A stretch of 64,000 nt of DNA from Nocardioides sp. SLBN-35 (GCF_006715725.1 NZ_VFNU01000001.1:1178001-1242000); one strand, 5' to 3'; shown: positions 1 through 7,758, counted from the first letter of the stretch. Numbers and translations: made by a program. Notes: generated from the letters alone by a model not told the origin.

Positions 1-1019
1 GGCAGCATCGCCGCGGTGGGCGAGACGGGCCCGGCCAGGCGGGTCTCCTCGTCGAAGACGGCGTGCAGGCTGCGGACGGGGACGTGCTCGTAGGCCCCGT
101 GCACCAGGCCCTGGCCGTGCCCGGTCCGGGGCAGCTCGTCGACGCAGCGCCGACCGTCGCCATCGACGTACAGGAAGCCCTTGCGGAAGGAGAACCGCGT
201 GTAGAAGCCGCTCTCGAAGCCCGGGACGCGGAAGCCCTCGATGCTGGTCATGTTGTCCATGTGCCACAGGTCGGCGCCCGCCTTCTGGGCCATCCGGTGC
301 CCGTCGCCGGTGTTGTACGGCGAGCCCCAGGTCAGCGTGTCCGGGAAGCGGAGGTAGTCGCGGACCATGCCGGCGTCGCCCTCGAAGCCACCGGTCGCGA
401 GCACGACGCCGCCCGCCGCAGGGAGGGTGCGGCGGGTGCCGTCGGCGTCGGTGACCTGGACCCCGACGACCGTGCCGTCGGCGTCCTGGACGAGGCGCTC
501 GGCACGGGTTCCGAGGAGCACCGTGATGTCGCGGCGGGCGAGTGCCTCGGTGAGTGCGGTCAGCAGCCGGGAGCGGCCGAGCGCGCCGCCGACGGCACGC
601 CAGCCGGTGACCGCGTCGCTGCCCTCGAGCTCGGGGAACTCCGGCGGGATCTCGACGACCGTGCCGGCGATGCCGCGGTCCAGGGTGCCCGGGACGGCGC
701 CGACCTCGGCGCCGACGGTGTCCCGCATCCACGCGGTGGTGCGGGTGCACTCCTCGGCCCATGCCGCGATGACCGGCTCGGGGACGCGGCGCTCGCCGCA
801 CAGGCTGCGCAGGTAGACCGCGGCCCGCTCGGCGCTCGACGGCTCCCACCACGCGCCACCGGACACGCGGGTGCTGCCACCCTCGAGGCCGGCGGCCATC
901 TTGTCGACGAGCACCACGCGGGCGCCCGCGTCGTGGGCCTCGATCGCCGCGGCGCAGCCGGCCGCGCCGTGGCCGAGGACGACGACATCGGCCACGAGGT
1001 CGGCCGCGAGGTCGCCCAT
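1..1019 (-). CDS. FAD-dependent oxidoreductase, KstD/fumarate-reductase-like (3' end outside window)
   Basis: Only the first 339 codons are visible; the C-terminus lies beyond the left edge. The N-terminus carries a dinucleotide-binding GHGAAG (residues 16-21) in a hydrophobic strand, followed by a Ser/Gly-rich GGSTRVSGG stretch and a later VVLATGGFEGD strand. This is the layout of the FAD_binding_2 family, which includes 3-ketosteroid 1-dehydrogenases, fumarate reductases and urocanate reductase. Its ATG overlaps the stop of the upstream 208-residue gene (ATGA), so the two are translationally coupled. The steroid-catabolic neighbours suggest a ring-desaturating or ene-reducing role, but the substrate cannot be read from sequence. 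It resembles the protein at 12532-13974 in architecture. Confidence 0.8.
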   Translation of the reverse strand, partial: MGDLAADLVADVVVLGHGAAGCAAAIEAHDAGARVVLVDKMAAGLEGGSTRVSGGAWWEPSSAERAAVYLRSLCGERRVPEPVIAAWAEECTRTTAWMRDTVGAEVGAVPGTLDRGIAGTVVEIPPEFPELEGSDAVTGWRAVGGALGRSRLLTALTEALARRDITVLLGTRAERLVQDADGTVVGVQVTDADGTRRTLPAAGGVVLATGGFEGDAGMVRDYLRFPDTLTWGSPYNTGDGHRMAQKAGADLWHMDNMTSIEGFRVPGFESGFYTRFSFRKGFLYVDGDGRRCVDELPRTGHGQGLVHGAYEHVPVRSLHAVFDEETRLAGPVSPTAAML

Positions 1020-1645
1020 CAGTGCGCCCGGCCCGCGACCGCCTCTTCGAGCCGGGTACGGCCGCTGAGCTGGATCAGGTCCTCGTGGAGCTCGAACCAC
1101 ACCGTGTGGTAGCTGTCGAGGATCGGGCGCGCCACCCAGGTGGTGTCGCCCTCGGCCAGTCGGTCCTGCGCGTGCTGCAGGCGCTGGGGATAGCGGGCCA
1201 GGCGCGGCGCGACCTGCGCGAGCCGCTCGACGAGCGGGAGAACCCGGGCGTGCAGGTCGGCGAGGCGCGCGAGCACCTCGGCGTCGTACGCCGCGTCGGT
1301 GTGGTCGTTCGGCGTGCCGTCGGCCCTGAGCTGCCACGCGGTCACGATGGTCTTGAGGTCGGAGTTGACGACGCAGAAGTCGTCGTACGCCGAGGCGAGG
1401 GAGGGCTGGTCGACACTCGCCGCGTCGGCGGCGAGCAGCTCGGCCAGGCGGTCGCGGCCGGGGTCGGCGAGCCGGAAGCCGGCGCCGGCCTTGACCAGCT
1501 CGCCCGCGGCCGCGAGATCCGTCAGCAGGGCGCCAGCCGCCTCGGGGGTGATCCCCAGGGGCGTGGCCACGTCGGCCTCGCGGACCCGGCCCTTCAGCTC
1601 GACGACGCGCAGCACGCTGAGCAGGGTGGGCTCGGCAACGGACAT
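1019..1645 (-). CDS. Winged-helix-like N-terminal protein of unknown function
   Basis: A 208-residue protein. Residues 1-60 read like a winged helix-turn-helix (a LLSVLRVVELKGRVREADVA helix pair, then a GITPEAAGALLTDLAAAGEL recognition-type helix and an FRLADPGR wing). The remainder is helical and rich in Asp/Leu with no motif I recognise. It overlaps by four bases the downstream FAD oxidoreductase and is divergent from the phosphatase gene at 1798. It could be a regulator or a domain that accompanies the oxidoreductase; I would not name a function. A TCCCG-N5-CGGGA palindrome lies 66 bp upstream of its start. Confidence 0.75.
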   Translation of the reverse strand: MSVAEPTLLSVLRVVELKGRVREADVATPLGITPEAAGALLTDLAAAGELVKAGAGFRLADPGRDRLAELLAADAASVDQPSLASAYDDFCVVNSDLKTIVTAWQLRADGTPNDHTDAAYDAEVLARLADLHARVLPLVERLAQVAPRLARYPQRLQHAQDRLAEGDTTWVARPILDSYHTVWFELHEDLIQLSGRTRLEEAVAGRAH

Positions 1646-1711
1646 CTCGATCTCCTCGTCTCGTTCGGTTCACCCGAGGTTCACCTGATCGCGCGGTGTG
1701 AGGGCCGTCGC

Positions 1712-1726
1712 TCCCGATCAGCGGGA
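1712..1726. promoter_or_regulatory. Candidate operator palindrome, steroid regulon (copy 1)
   Basis: TCCCGATCAGCGGGA: 5-bp arms TCCCG/CGGGA around a 5-bp spacer, between the divergent genes at 1645 and 1798. The identical 15-mer occurs at 10325-10339 upstream of hsaA, and a variant with the same arms at 6758-6772. Shared arms, spacing and promoter location suggest a common transcription factor site. The neighbouring IclR-type regulator is the obvious candidate. Confidence 0.6.
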
Positions 1727-1797
1727 CGAGTACGCGCCGAGCCGGTCGCTGCCGGGATCGTGACAACGTCGTCATCCCGATCAAGACGGAGGCAGTT

Positions 1798-2568
1798 GTG
1801 GGCACGGTGAGCGAGGCCACCCGGTGGCTCGACCTGGCAGAGGTCGACAACATCCGCGACCTCGGCGGCCTCCCCGTCGCGGGCGGCGGCTGCACGCGCT
1901 CGGGCGTGGCGTTCCGGGCCAGCACCCTGCAGGAGATCTGTGCCGCCGACGTGACCGAGCTGGTCGACGTACGCCGGCTGCGGACGATCATCGACCTGCG
2001 CCTGCCCGACGAGGCCGCCCGCGAGGGCCACGGGCTCCTCGGCAACGCGGGCGTGCGCGTGGTGAACCTCCCGGTGAAGAAGGCCGACGCGACCCTGCTC
2101 GACGTGGTCGTCCCGTCCGGCACCAGCGCCGATCTCGGCGCGCTCTACTGGCAGCTGCTCGCCGGCAGCACCGAGTCCTTCGTCGAGGCCGCCCGGATCA
2201 TCGGCGACCCCGAGCAGCACGCCGTGGTCTTCCACTGCGCCGCCGGCAAGGACCGCACCGGCGTCATCGCCGCCGTGCTGCTCGACGCCGTGGGCGTCTC
2301 CTCCCACGACATCGCCGCCGACTACGCGCTCACCTCCGAGCGCGCGGGCCAGGTGCGTGCGCGGTTGATCCGCATCCCCGCCTACAAGAACCTCCCCAAC
2401 GTCGGCCAGGGCGTCTTCGCCGTCGACGGCACCGCCATCGGGTCCTTCGTGGACGCGCTGCGCGCGACGTACGGCGGCGGCGCGGAGTTCCTGCTCCGCC
2501 ACGGCCTCACCGAGACCGAGCTGGCGGCGCTGCGGCTCGCGCTGGTGGGCGGCACCGGTTCTCGTTGA
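1798..2568 (+). CDS. Tyrosine-protein phosphatase, PtpB-like
   Basis: A 256-residue protein with the cysteine-phosphatase P-loop HCAAGKDRT at residues 146-154 (nucleophile Cys147, Arg153) and the N-terminal NIRDLGG signature typical of the Y_phosphatase3/PtpB family of actinobacteria. These enzymes dephosphorylate Tyr and sometimes Ser/Thr or phosphoinositides; mycobacterial PtpB is secreted, but no signal peptide is seen here. The GTG start is supported by GGAGG at 1788-1792, 5 bp upstream. Its TGA stop lies inside the first unit of the repeat array that begins at 2564. The steroid-region location and the shared operator suggest co-regulation, but its substrate is unknown. Confidence 0.85.
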   Translation: MGTVSEATRWLDLAEVDNIRDLGGLPVAGGGCTRSGVAFRASTLQEICAADVTELVDVRRLRTIIDLRLPDEAAREGHGLLGNAGVRVVNLPVKKADATLLDVVVPSGTSADLGALYWQLLAGSTESFVEAARIIGDPEQHAVVFHCAAGKDRTGVIAAVLLDAVGVSSHDIAADYALTSERAGQVRARLIRIPAYKNLPNVGQGVFAVDGTAIGSFVDALRATYGGGAEFLLRHGLTETELAALRLALVGGTGSR

Positions 2569-2803
2569 GTTGCCCCATCCTCACCGTTGAGTTGCCCCGT
2601 CCACACCGTTGAGTTGCCCCGTCCACACCGTTGAGTTGCCCCGTCCACACCGTTGAGTTGCCGCGTTCACACCGTTGAGTTGCCGCGTCCTGACCGTTGA
2701 GTTGCCGCCTTCTCACCGTTGAGATCGGCAACTCAACGGTGAGAAGGCGGCAACTCGACCACGAGGATGGGGCAACTCAACGGTGTGAACGCGGCAACTC
2801 AAC
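2564..2803. repeat. 22-bp direct-plus-inverted repeat array between convergent genes (family 1, locus A)
   Basis: Seven head-to-tail 22-bp units beginning GTTGAGTTGCC run from 2564 to 2717. They are followed by the core GTTGAGATCGGCAACTCAAC (2718-2737) and then by inverted units reading GGCAACTC(A/G)AC. The last direct unit and the first inverted unit form a perfect stem of about 25 bp around the core. The stop codons of both flanking genes (2566-2568 and, on the minus strand, 2799-2801) lie inside repeat units. The same core and unit type recur at 47755-47862. It may act as a bidirectional terminator or be a non-autonomous REP/MITE-like element. Confidence 0.9.
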
Positions 2804-3848
2804 CCCCGAGCGCGCGCAGCCGGCCGATCAGCGCGCGCGCGTGGTAGCCGCCGACCCTCACGTCGCGCCACAACCGCGCGACCGGGTCGCCGTTGTCGAG
2901 CGCGTGGGCGCGCAGGCTGGCGAAGACCAGGGCGGTCGCCTCGACGGCCCGGTCGACGGCGTACAGCTGGTCCTCGAAGGGATCGCGCGGCTGGTCGTCG
3001 GGGTCGTGGTGGCCGGTGGCCTGCTCGCGCAGCACGAGCGCGGCGCCGTCGACGAGCGAGGCGGCGCGGGCGATCCGGGCGGGGGAGAGGTCGAGCGCCG
3101 TGACGTCCTCGCCGCCGTGGGACAGCGCGAGCCTCCGCCGGGACTGGTCGAGGTGGGTGACGAGCGCACCCGCGGCCGAGCCGACCAGCGCCATCGCGGC
3201 GATGGTGCCGATCGCCCGCAGGTCGGCACCGCGGTGCTCGGCGTCGGCCCACGAGCCGACCGGGATCACCGCCCCGCGGACCCGCACGTCCTGGGCGCCC
3301 GACGCCGTCAGGCCGACGGTGTCGACCGGGTCGGAGAGCTCGCAGTCCTCGATGGGGACCAGGGCAAGGCCGGCGCGCCCGGGCTCGCCGGGCACCTCGT
3401 GGCGTCGTACGCCGAGCAGCAGCCAGGAGGCATTGGCCGCACCGGTCACCGCGGTCCACCGGCCGTTGAGGACCAGCTCGTCCTCGGGCCCCACCAGGCG
3501 GCCCGCGGGCTCGGGACTGAACGCGACCAGTGGGTCGCCGGCCTCGTCCCGCAGCCGGTCCCACGCGGCCTGCGGGAAGAGGTCGAGCAGCCACGGCACC
3601 GCGCCCCCGGCGGCGGTCACCCAGCCCGTCGAGCCGCACGCCGCGGACACCGTCCGGACCAGCTCGACCAGCTCCGCCTCGCGGTCGCCGCGCTCGCCGG
3701 CCGGCACCAGCGCGAACGCCCCCGCGTCGAGCAGCGCGGCCAGCACCTCGGTCGGGATCCGGCGCTCCGCCTCGGTGCGGGCGGCCTCCTCGCGGATGCG
3801 GGGGACCAGGTCCTCGACACGGTCGCGGAGCGCGGTGTGGGTGTGCAA
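2799..3848 (-). CDS. HsaA-like/acyl-CoA-dehydrogenase-fold flavoprotein
   Basis: A 349-residue protein of the acyl-CoA dehydrogenase superfamily, group-D flavin monooxygenase type. It starts with the helical N-terminal domain (IREEAARTEAERRIP), then an SAACGSTGW segment, a beta-domain with NGRWTAVTGAANASW, and a helical C-terminal domain with a LWRDVRVGGYHA end resembling the WRD segment of HsaA. It could be a monooxygenase component that uses reduced flavin from HsaB, or a dehydrogenase. The TTG start at 3848 has a strong AGGAGG (3853-3858) 4 bp upstream. It is divergent from a paralogue at 3898, with 49 bp between them. Confidence 0.75.
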   Translation of the reverse strand: MHTHTALRDRVEDLVPRIREEAARTEAERRIPTEVLAALLDAGAFALVPAGERGDREAELVELVRTVSAACGSTGWVTAAGGAVPWLLDLFPQAAWDRLRDEAGDPLVAFSPEPAGRLVGPEDELVLNGRWTAVTGAANASWLLLGVRRHEVPGEPGRAGLALVPIEDCELSDPVDTVGLTASGAQDVRVRGAVIPVGSWADAEHRGADLRAIGTIAAMALVGSAAGALVTHLDQSRRRLALSHGGEDVTALDLSPARIARAASLVDGAALVLREQATGHHDPDDQPRDPFEDQLYAVDRAVEATALVFASLRAHALDNGDPVARLWRDVRVGGYHARALIGRLRALGG

Positions 3849-3858
3849 GGGTCCTCCT

Positions 3859-3880
3859 AGTGTTCAGGTCGACACTAGTC
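3859..3880. promoter_or_regulatory. Candidate operator CTAGTGT-N8-ACACTAG between divergent flavoprotein genes
   Basis: A perfect 7-bp inverted repeat (CTAGTGT / ACACTAG, 8-bp spacer) sits in the 49-bp gap between the start codons at 3848 and 3898. In so small a divergent promoter a palindrome would be placed to control both genes. It differs from the TCCCG-N5-CGGGA sites, so a second regulator is implied. The half-site does not match the KstR or KstR2 consensus that I know. Confidence 0.5.
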
Positions 3881-3897
3881 GTGACGGAAGGGGAACG

Positions 3898-5031
3898 GTG
3901 AGCGAGGCGACCGACGCGGTCATCGCCGGGGTGCGGGCCATGCTTCCCGACCTGGCCCGCGACGCAGCGGCCGTCGAGATCAACGGCGCGGTCGACAGTG
4001 CGGTCGTCGAGAGGCTCACCGGGATCGGCCTGTTCCGGATGCTCCGGCCCGCGGCCTATGGCGGCCTCGAGGCCGACCCGGTCAGCTTCTTCCGCGCTGT
4101 CCGCCTGCTCTCGCGCTCCTGCCCCTCGACCGGCTTCGTCGCCTCCATCCTGGGCGCCCACGAGTGGCACCTCGCGCTCTTCGACGACCGCGCCCAGGCC
4201 GAGGTCTGGGGTGCCGACCCGCGCGCCCGGCTCGCGTCGTCGTACACCCCCGACGGGCAGCTCACCCCCACCGACGGCGGGTTCCGGCTCACCGGACGAT
4301 GGCGTACGTCGACCGGCATCCACCACGCGTCATGGGCGGTGCTCGGTGCGCTGCTGCTCGACGAGAAGGGCGAGCCGGTCGACTTCGTCGGCACCCTGGT
4401 CCCGGCTACCGACTTCCGCATCGAGGAGCGCTGGGACCCGACCGGCCTGCGCGCCGTCGGCGCTGATGGGGTGGTCGTCGAGAACGCGTTCGTGCCGTCC
4501 TACCGCACCTTCGGGTCGCGCGAGCGGATCCTCCAGGAGGACCCGGCCTGGGCGGGCAACCTGGCGCCGCTGTTCCGGATGCCCTACAGCGTCATCCACA
4601 CCCACGCCGTCGCCGTCCCCGTGATCGGTGCCGCAGAAGGTGCCTACGAGGCCCTGCTCGCCGACCGCCCCGAGGCCGCCGCCTCCCCGAGCGTCGCCCG
4701 CGCCGCCACCGACCTCCACGTCGCCTGGCGCCAGCTCACCGGCCACCTCGAGCGCCTGCTCCAACGCGCCGAACGCAACGAGCCGCCCGACACCGAGAGC
4801 GCCGTCCGCGCCCGCCGCGACCAGTCCCTCGCCGCCGAGCGCGCCGTCCGCGCCATCGGCGCCTTCCTCGACGCCGCCGGCCCCGAGGCCTGGGAGCGCC
4901 GCCACCCGCTCCAGCGCGCCTGGCGCGACGCCCAGGTCGCCGCCACCAACGCCGCCAACTCCGTCGACCAGACGCTGTCGATCTTCGGTCGCTGGGCCTA
5001 CGGGCTCGACGTCGGCGACCGGTGGTGGTGA
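3898..5031 (+). CDS. HsaA-like flavin-dependent monooxygenase / acyl-CoA dehydrogenase family protein
   Basis: A 377-residue protein closely following the HsaA layout: LFRMLRPAAYGGLEADP, CPSTGFVASILGAHEWH, VWGADPRAR, a beta-domain with GRWRTSTGIHHASW, ERWDPTGLRAVGADGVVVENAFVPSY split over two segments, and a C-terminal QRAWRDAQVAATNA. Compare PIQRFWRDAHTGLAHA in the hsaA product at 10429. In HsaA-type enzymes reduced flavin from HsaB reacts with O2 to hydroxylate a phenolic ring. The GTG start follows GGAAGGGG. Alternatives are an acyl-CoA dehydrogenase or a monooxygenase for another ring intermediate. Convergent with the IclR gene across a palindrome-containing spacer. Confidence 0.8.
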   Translation: MSEATDAVIAGVRAMLPDLARDAAAVEINGAVDSAVVERLTGIGLFRMLRPAAYGGLEADPVSFFRAVRLLSRSCPSTGFVASILGAHEWHLALFDDRAQAEVWGADPRARLASSYTPDGQLTPTDGGFRLTGRWRTSTGIHHASWAVLGALLLDEKGEPVDFVGTLVPATDFRIEERWDPTGLRAVGADGVVVENAFVPSYRTFGSRERILQEDPAWAGNLAPLFRMPYSVIHTHAVAVPVIGAAEGAYEALLADRPEAAASPSVARAATDLHVAWRQLTGHLERLLQRAERNEPPDTESAVRARRDQSLAAERAVRAIGAFLDAAGPEAWERRHPLQRAWRDAQVAATNAANSVDQTLSIFGRWAYGLDVGDRWW

Positions 5032-5100
5032 GGGCGGGGCGTCGGTCCCCGGCATGCGCAGCCGCCGCGGGCCGGGTGCATTGTCTGCGCCCGGTCGGGT

Positions 5101-5210
5101 TGTAACACGTTGTCCACCTCACTGGTCGCCGCTTGTCAGCACGACACGCCGCCGACACGCGGCGGTACCTGCTGACAACTGCCAGGTAGTCGGGTGGACG
5201 GCGTGTTACA
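5101..5210. repeat. Long imperfect intergenic palindrome between convergent genes
   Basis: Outer arms TGTAACACGTTGTCCACC (5101-5118) and GGTGGACGGCGTGTTACA (5193-5210) pair with two mismatches; inner arms TTGTCAGCA (5133-5141) and TGCTGACAA (5170-5178) pair perfectly; the centre holds a further GC stem. The element fills most of the 201-bp gap between convergent genes ending at 5031 and 5233. It has no T-tract, so it is not a classical intrinsic terminator. Its plan resembles the palindromes at 2564, 10236, 27034 and 47755, with a different sequence. Confidence 0.8.
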
Positions 5211-5232
5211 GCGAAGGACCCGCCGCGCTCGG

Positions 5233-6123
5233 CTACACCCAGCCGTCGGCCGGCAGCGTCCGCAGCAACCGTCCGAGCACCCCGTCCGACTGTGGCCGCA
5301 CCGGCTCGGCGTCCTCGTCCTGTCCGGAGAGCCGCTGGGTGACGTGGGCGGCGGCGCGGAGCATGAGCGGACCGAGACGCTCCAGCTTCTCCAGGGGTAC
5401 GGCGCCGCCGACCGAGATCGCGGCGAGCAGGCCGTCGGCGCGGATGGCGGCGCCGAGGGCGGAGGTGCCGAGGACCAGCTCCTGGTTCTCGTAGGCGAGG
5501 CCGCGGCGGGCGCGGATCCGGCCGAGCTCCTGGTGGAGGGTGGGCAGGTCGTCGATGGTGCGGGGGCTGCGCTTGGGCAGGCCGGGCCGGAACAGCGTGT
5601 CGATCTCCTCGCCGGGGAGCTGGGCGAGGATCGCCTTGCCGAGGGCGGTGGCGTGGGCGGGGACCCGGCCGCCGACGCGGGACGCCGTACCGACGTTGCC
5701 GGAGGCGGCCGTCGCGGCGCGACCGGCGATCCGGTCGAGCACCAGCACGTCGGTGCCGATCAGGACGCCGAGGTGCACGACCAGGCCGGTGTCGAGGTGC
5801 AGCCGGTTGAGGACCGGCGCGGCGACGGAGCGCAGCTCGGGATGCTCGGACGGCGAGTGCCGGGCGGTCGAGGCGCCGGCGGACAGCGAGTAGCCGTCGG
5901 GGCGGCGCTGGATCCAGCCGGTGACGAGCAGCTGGTCGAGGATCCGGTGGACCGTCGAGCGCGGTAGGCCGGTGCGGGTGGCGATGTCGTCGAGCCGGAA
6001 CCGCGCGCCGGGCTCGTCGAAGACCCGCATGATCAGGGCGATCCGCGCGACCATCGACACCGGCGGGTCGGAGCTCTCCCCGTCCGCCTTCTTCTTCGCC
6101 GCGGCACTCGCCATGCGGCTCAT
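5233..6123 (-). CDS. IclR family transcriptional regulator
   Basis: A 296-residue protein. An N-terminal Lys-rich tail precedes a winged helix (RFRLDDIATRTGLPRSTVHR at about residues 39-58), then the IclR effector domain with HLGVLIGTDVLVLDRI, the ATALGKAILAQL segment and a C-terminal AISVGGAVPLEKL. IclR proteins commonly control aromatic and steroid catabolic operons and bind small-molecule effectors in the C-terminal domain. The start could be 6123 or the next ATG at 6114; no strong ribosome site decides. It sits 34 bp downstream of hsaB on the same strand and is the best candidate regulator for the shared TCCCG-N5-CGGGA sites. Confidence 0.88.
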   Translation of the reverse strand: MSRMASAAAKKKADGESSDPPVSMVARIALIMRVFDEPGARFRLDDIATRTGLPRSTVHRILDQLLVTGWIQRRPDGYSLSAGASTARHSPSEHPELRSVAAPVLNRLHLDTGLVVHLGVLIGTDVLVLDRIAGRAATAASGNVGTASRVGGRVPAHATALGKAILAQLPGEEIDTLFRPGLPKRSPRTIDDLPTLHQELGRIRARRGLAYENQELVLGTSALGAAIRADGLLAAISVGGAVPLEKLERLGPLMLRAAAHVTQRLSGQDEDAEPVRPQSDGVLGRLLRTLPADGWV

Positions 6124-6157
6124 GATAGGCCCGCCGTACGACGGCCCGAGGCCACGA

Positions 6158-6715
6158 TCAGCTCCAGAAGTCCTGCTCGCCCCAGTGCGCGAAGCCCGCC
6201 TTGGGTGCGTCCAGACCGAACCGGCCGCGATGGAAGACCAGCGGCGGAGCGGCGTCGAGCTCGAGGCCCTGGACCCGCCCGATCGCGATGTCGTGGTCCC
6301 CGGCGACGTGCACGGTCTCGAGCGTCGCGTGCACCCGGAGCACGGCACCGGGCAGCGCCGGGGCGCCGTGCGGCGCGGTCCAGTCGAGCCCCTCGAAGCG
6401 CAGCCCGGTGCGCGAGCCGAAGCGCTGGCACAGGTCGACCTGCTCCTCGGCGAGCACGTTGACGCAGAAGGCCTCGGCCGACCGGATCCGGGCCCATGCG
6501 CGCCCCTCGCGGGTCGCGCAGAACAGCACCAGCGGCGGCTCCAGCGAGAGGGACGCGAACGACTGGCAGGTGAAGCCGACCGGCTCGTCGTCGTGGACGG
6601 CGGTGACCACGGTGACCCCGCTCGGGAAGGCGCCCATCGCGCGCCGCATCACGTCAGGAGTCGGCTCCAGCACCTCGGCGGGCCGCGGGGTCGGGGAGAA
6701 GGCGAGGGCGCTCAT
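6158..6715 (-). CDS. hsaB: Flavin reductase component of 3-HSA hydroxylase (HsaB)
   Basis: A 185-residue flavin reductase-like protein. The blocks PVGFTCQSFASLSLEPPLVL (residues 46-65) and RSAEAFCVNVLAEEQ are near-copies of those in mycobacterial HsaB, which supplies reduced flavin to HsaA for ring-A hydroxylation of 3-HSA. The C-terminal GDHDIAIGRVQGLE and the final HW segment also fit. A TACCGT element ends 8 bp before the ATG, suggesting a leaderless mRNA, and an imperfect AATGTT-N9-AACACT repeat lies at 6733-6753. It is separated from hsaA, hsaC and hsaD by strand, but they belong to one pathway. Confidence 0.9.
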   Translation of the reverse strand: MSALAFSPTPRPAEVLEPTPDVMRRAMGAFPSGVTVVTAVHDDEPVGFTCQSFASLSLEPPLVLFCATREGRAWARIRSAEAFCVNVLAEEQVDLCQRFGSRTGLRFEGLDWTAPHGAPALPGAVLRVHATLETVHVAGDHDIAIGRVQGLELDAAPPLVFHRGRFGLDAPKAGFAHWGEQDFWS

Positions 6716-6757
6716 GACATCGGACGGTAAGGAATGTTCCGATTCGTAACACTCCGG

Positions 6758-6772
6758 TCCCGTCCAACGGGA
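6758..6772. promoter_or_regulatory. Candidate operator palindrome, steroid regulon (copy 2)
   Basis: TCCCGTCCAACGGGA, extended to a 7-bp stem GGTCCCG/CGGGACC at 6756-6774. It has the same arms and 5-bp spacer as the sites at 1712 and 10325. It lies between hsaB and the divergent esterase gene, just upstream of where the esterase -35 box would be given the -10-like TACGTT at 6802-6807. Confidence 0.6.
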
Positions 6773-6801
6773 CCTGAGCCACTCCGGGGGAGAGCGCTGC
6801 C

Positions 6802-6807
6802 TACGTT
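6802..6807 (+). promoter_or_regulatory. -10 element, probable leaderless promoter of the esterase gene
   Basis: TACGTT fits the actinobacterial TANNNT -10 consensus and ends 6 bp before the ATG at 6814, so transcription would start at or next to the start codon. No ribosome-binding site is visible. Confidence 0.5.
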
Positions 6808-6813
6808 CGCCGC

Positions 6814-7758
6814 ATGCTCGACACCGAGGCCGCCGGGTTCCTGGCGCTGCTCAACGAGAACTTCCCGCTGGTCGCCACGATGAGCGGCGCCGAGGCGCGC
6901 GCCGCGACCAAGGCCCGCCAGGTCCCGCCCACCAACCTGGACGACGTGCGCTCGGCCGAGGACGTCACCATCGAGGTCGTCGGCGGCACCATCGGTGCCC
7001 GCGTCTACCGACCCCACGGCCCCGACGACGTACGACGCCCGCTGGTCGTCTTCATGCACGGCGGCGGCTTCGTGTTCTGCGACCTCGAGAGCCACGACAG
7101 CTTCTGCCGTCAGCTGGCCCGCGAGGTCGACGCGGTCGTCGTGTCCGTCGACTACCGCCTCGCCCCCGAGCACCGCGCGCCGACCGCCGCCGAGGACGCG
7201 TACGCCGCGCTGCTCTGGGCCTGCGCGCGCCACGACGAGCTGGGCACCGACCCGGACCGCGTGGTCGTCGCCGGCGACAGCGCCGGCGGGGCGCTCGCCG
7301 CCGTCGTCGCGCTGATGGCCCGCGACCGCGGCGGCCCGGCGCTGGCCGGCCAGGCGCTGCTCGGCCCGGTCATCGACCCCGCCTGCGACACCCCCAGCTA
7401 CGACACGTACGCCGACGGCTGGTTCAACACCCGCGCCAACATGGAGTGGTACTGGGACCAGTACCTCGGCGCCGACCGCGCCCTCCCCGAGCCGCCCGAG
7501 CTGGCCGCCCCCGCCCGCGCGGCGAGCCACGCCGGCCTGCCGCCGGCCGTCGTGGTCGTCACCGGCGCTGACCCGCTCGCCGACGAGGGGGAGCGGTATG
7601 CCGCCCAGCTCGCCGCGGCCGGCGTACCCGTCCTCACCCGGATTCACCCGATGCTCTTCCACGGCCTGCTCACCTTCATGACCCTGCGCGCCGGGGCCTC
7701 GGCCCGCGAGCTGCTGTACGCCGACCTGCGCGCCCTACTGAACCAGGAGAACCGATGA
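6814..7758 (+). CDS. Alpha/beta-hydrolase esterase, HSL (hormone-sensitive lipase) family
   Basis: A 314-residue esterase. The oxyanion-hole motif HGGGF is at residues 82-86, the nucleophile elbow GDSAGG at 154-159 (Ser156), with the acidic residue in a TGADPLADEG segment near 250 and the catalytic His in HPMLFHG near 287. HSL-family enzymes hydrolyse short- to medium-chain esters. Its stop overlaps the start of the Baeyer-Villiger-type gene by four bases, so they are co-translated. A natural reading is that the monooxygenase makes an ester or lactone and this enzyme opens it; that is inference. Confidence 0.88.
   Translation: MLDTEAAGFLALLNENFPLVATMSGAEARAATKARQVPPTNLDDVRSAEDVTIEVVGGTIGARVYRPHGPDDVRRPLVVFMHGGGFVFCDLESHDSFCRQLAREVDAVVVSVDYRLAPEHRAPTAAEDAYAALLWACARHDELGTDPDRVVVAGDSAGGALAAVVALMARDRGGPALAGQALLGPVIDPACDTPSYDTYADGWFNTRANMEWYWDQYLGADRALPEPPELAAPARAASHAGLPPAVVVVTGADPLADEGERYAAQLAAAGVPVLTRIHPMLFHGLLTFMTLRAGASARELLYADLRALLNQENR

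Noticed and set aside
2564-2803. Possible CRISPR array
   Set aside because: Units are contiguous 22-bp repeats without unique spacers, part of the copies are inverted, and no cas gene is near.
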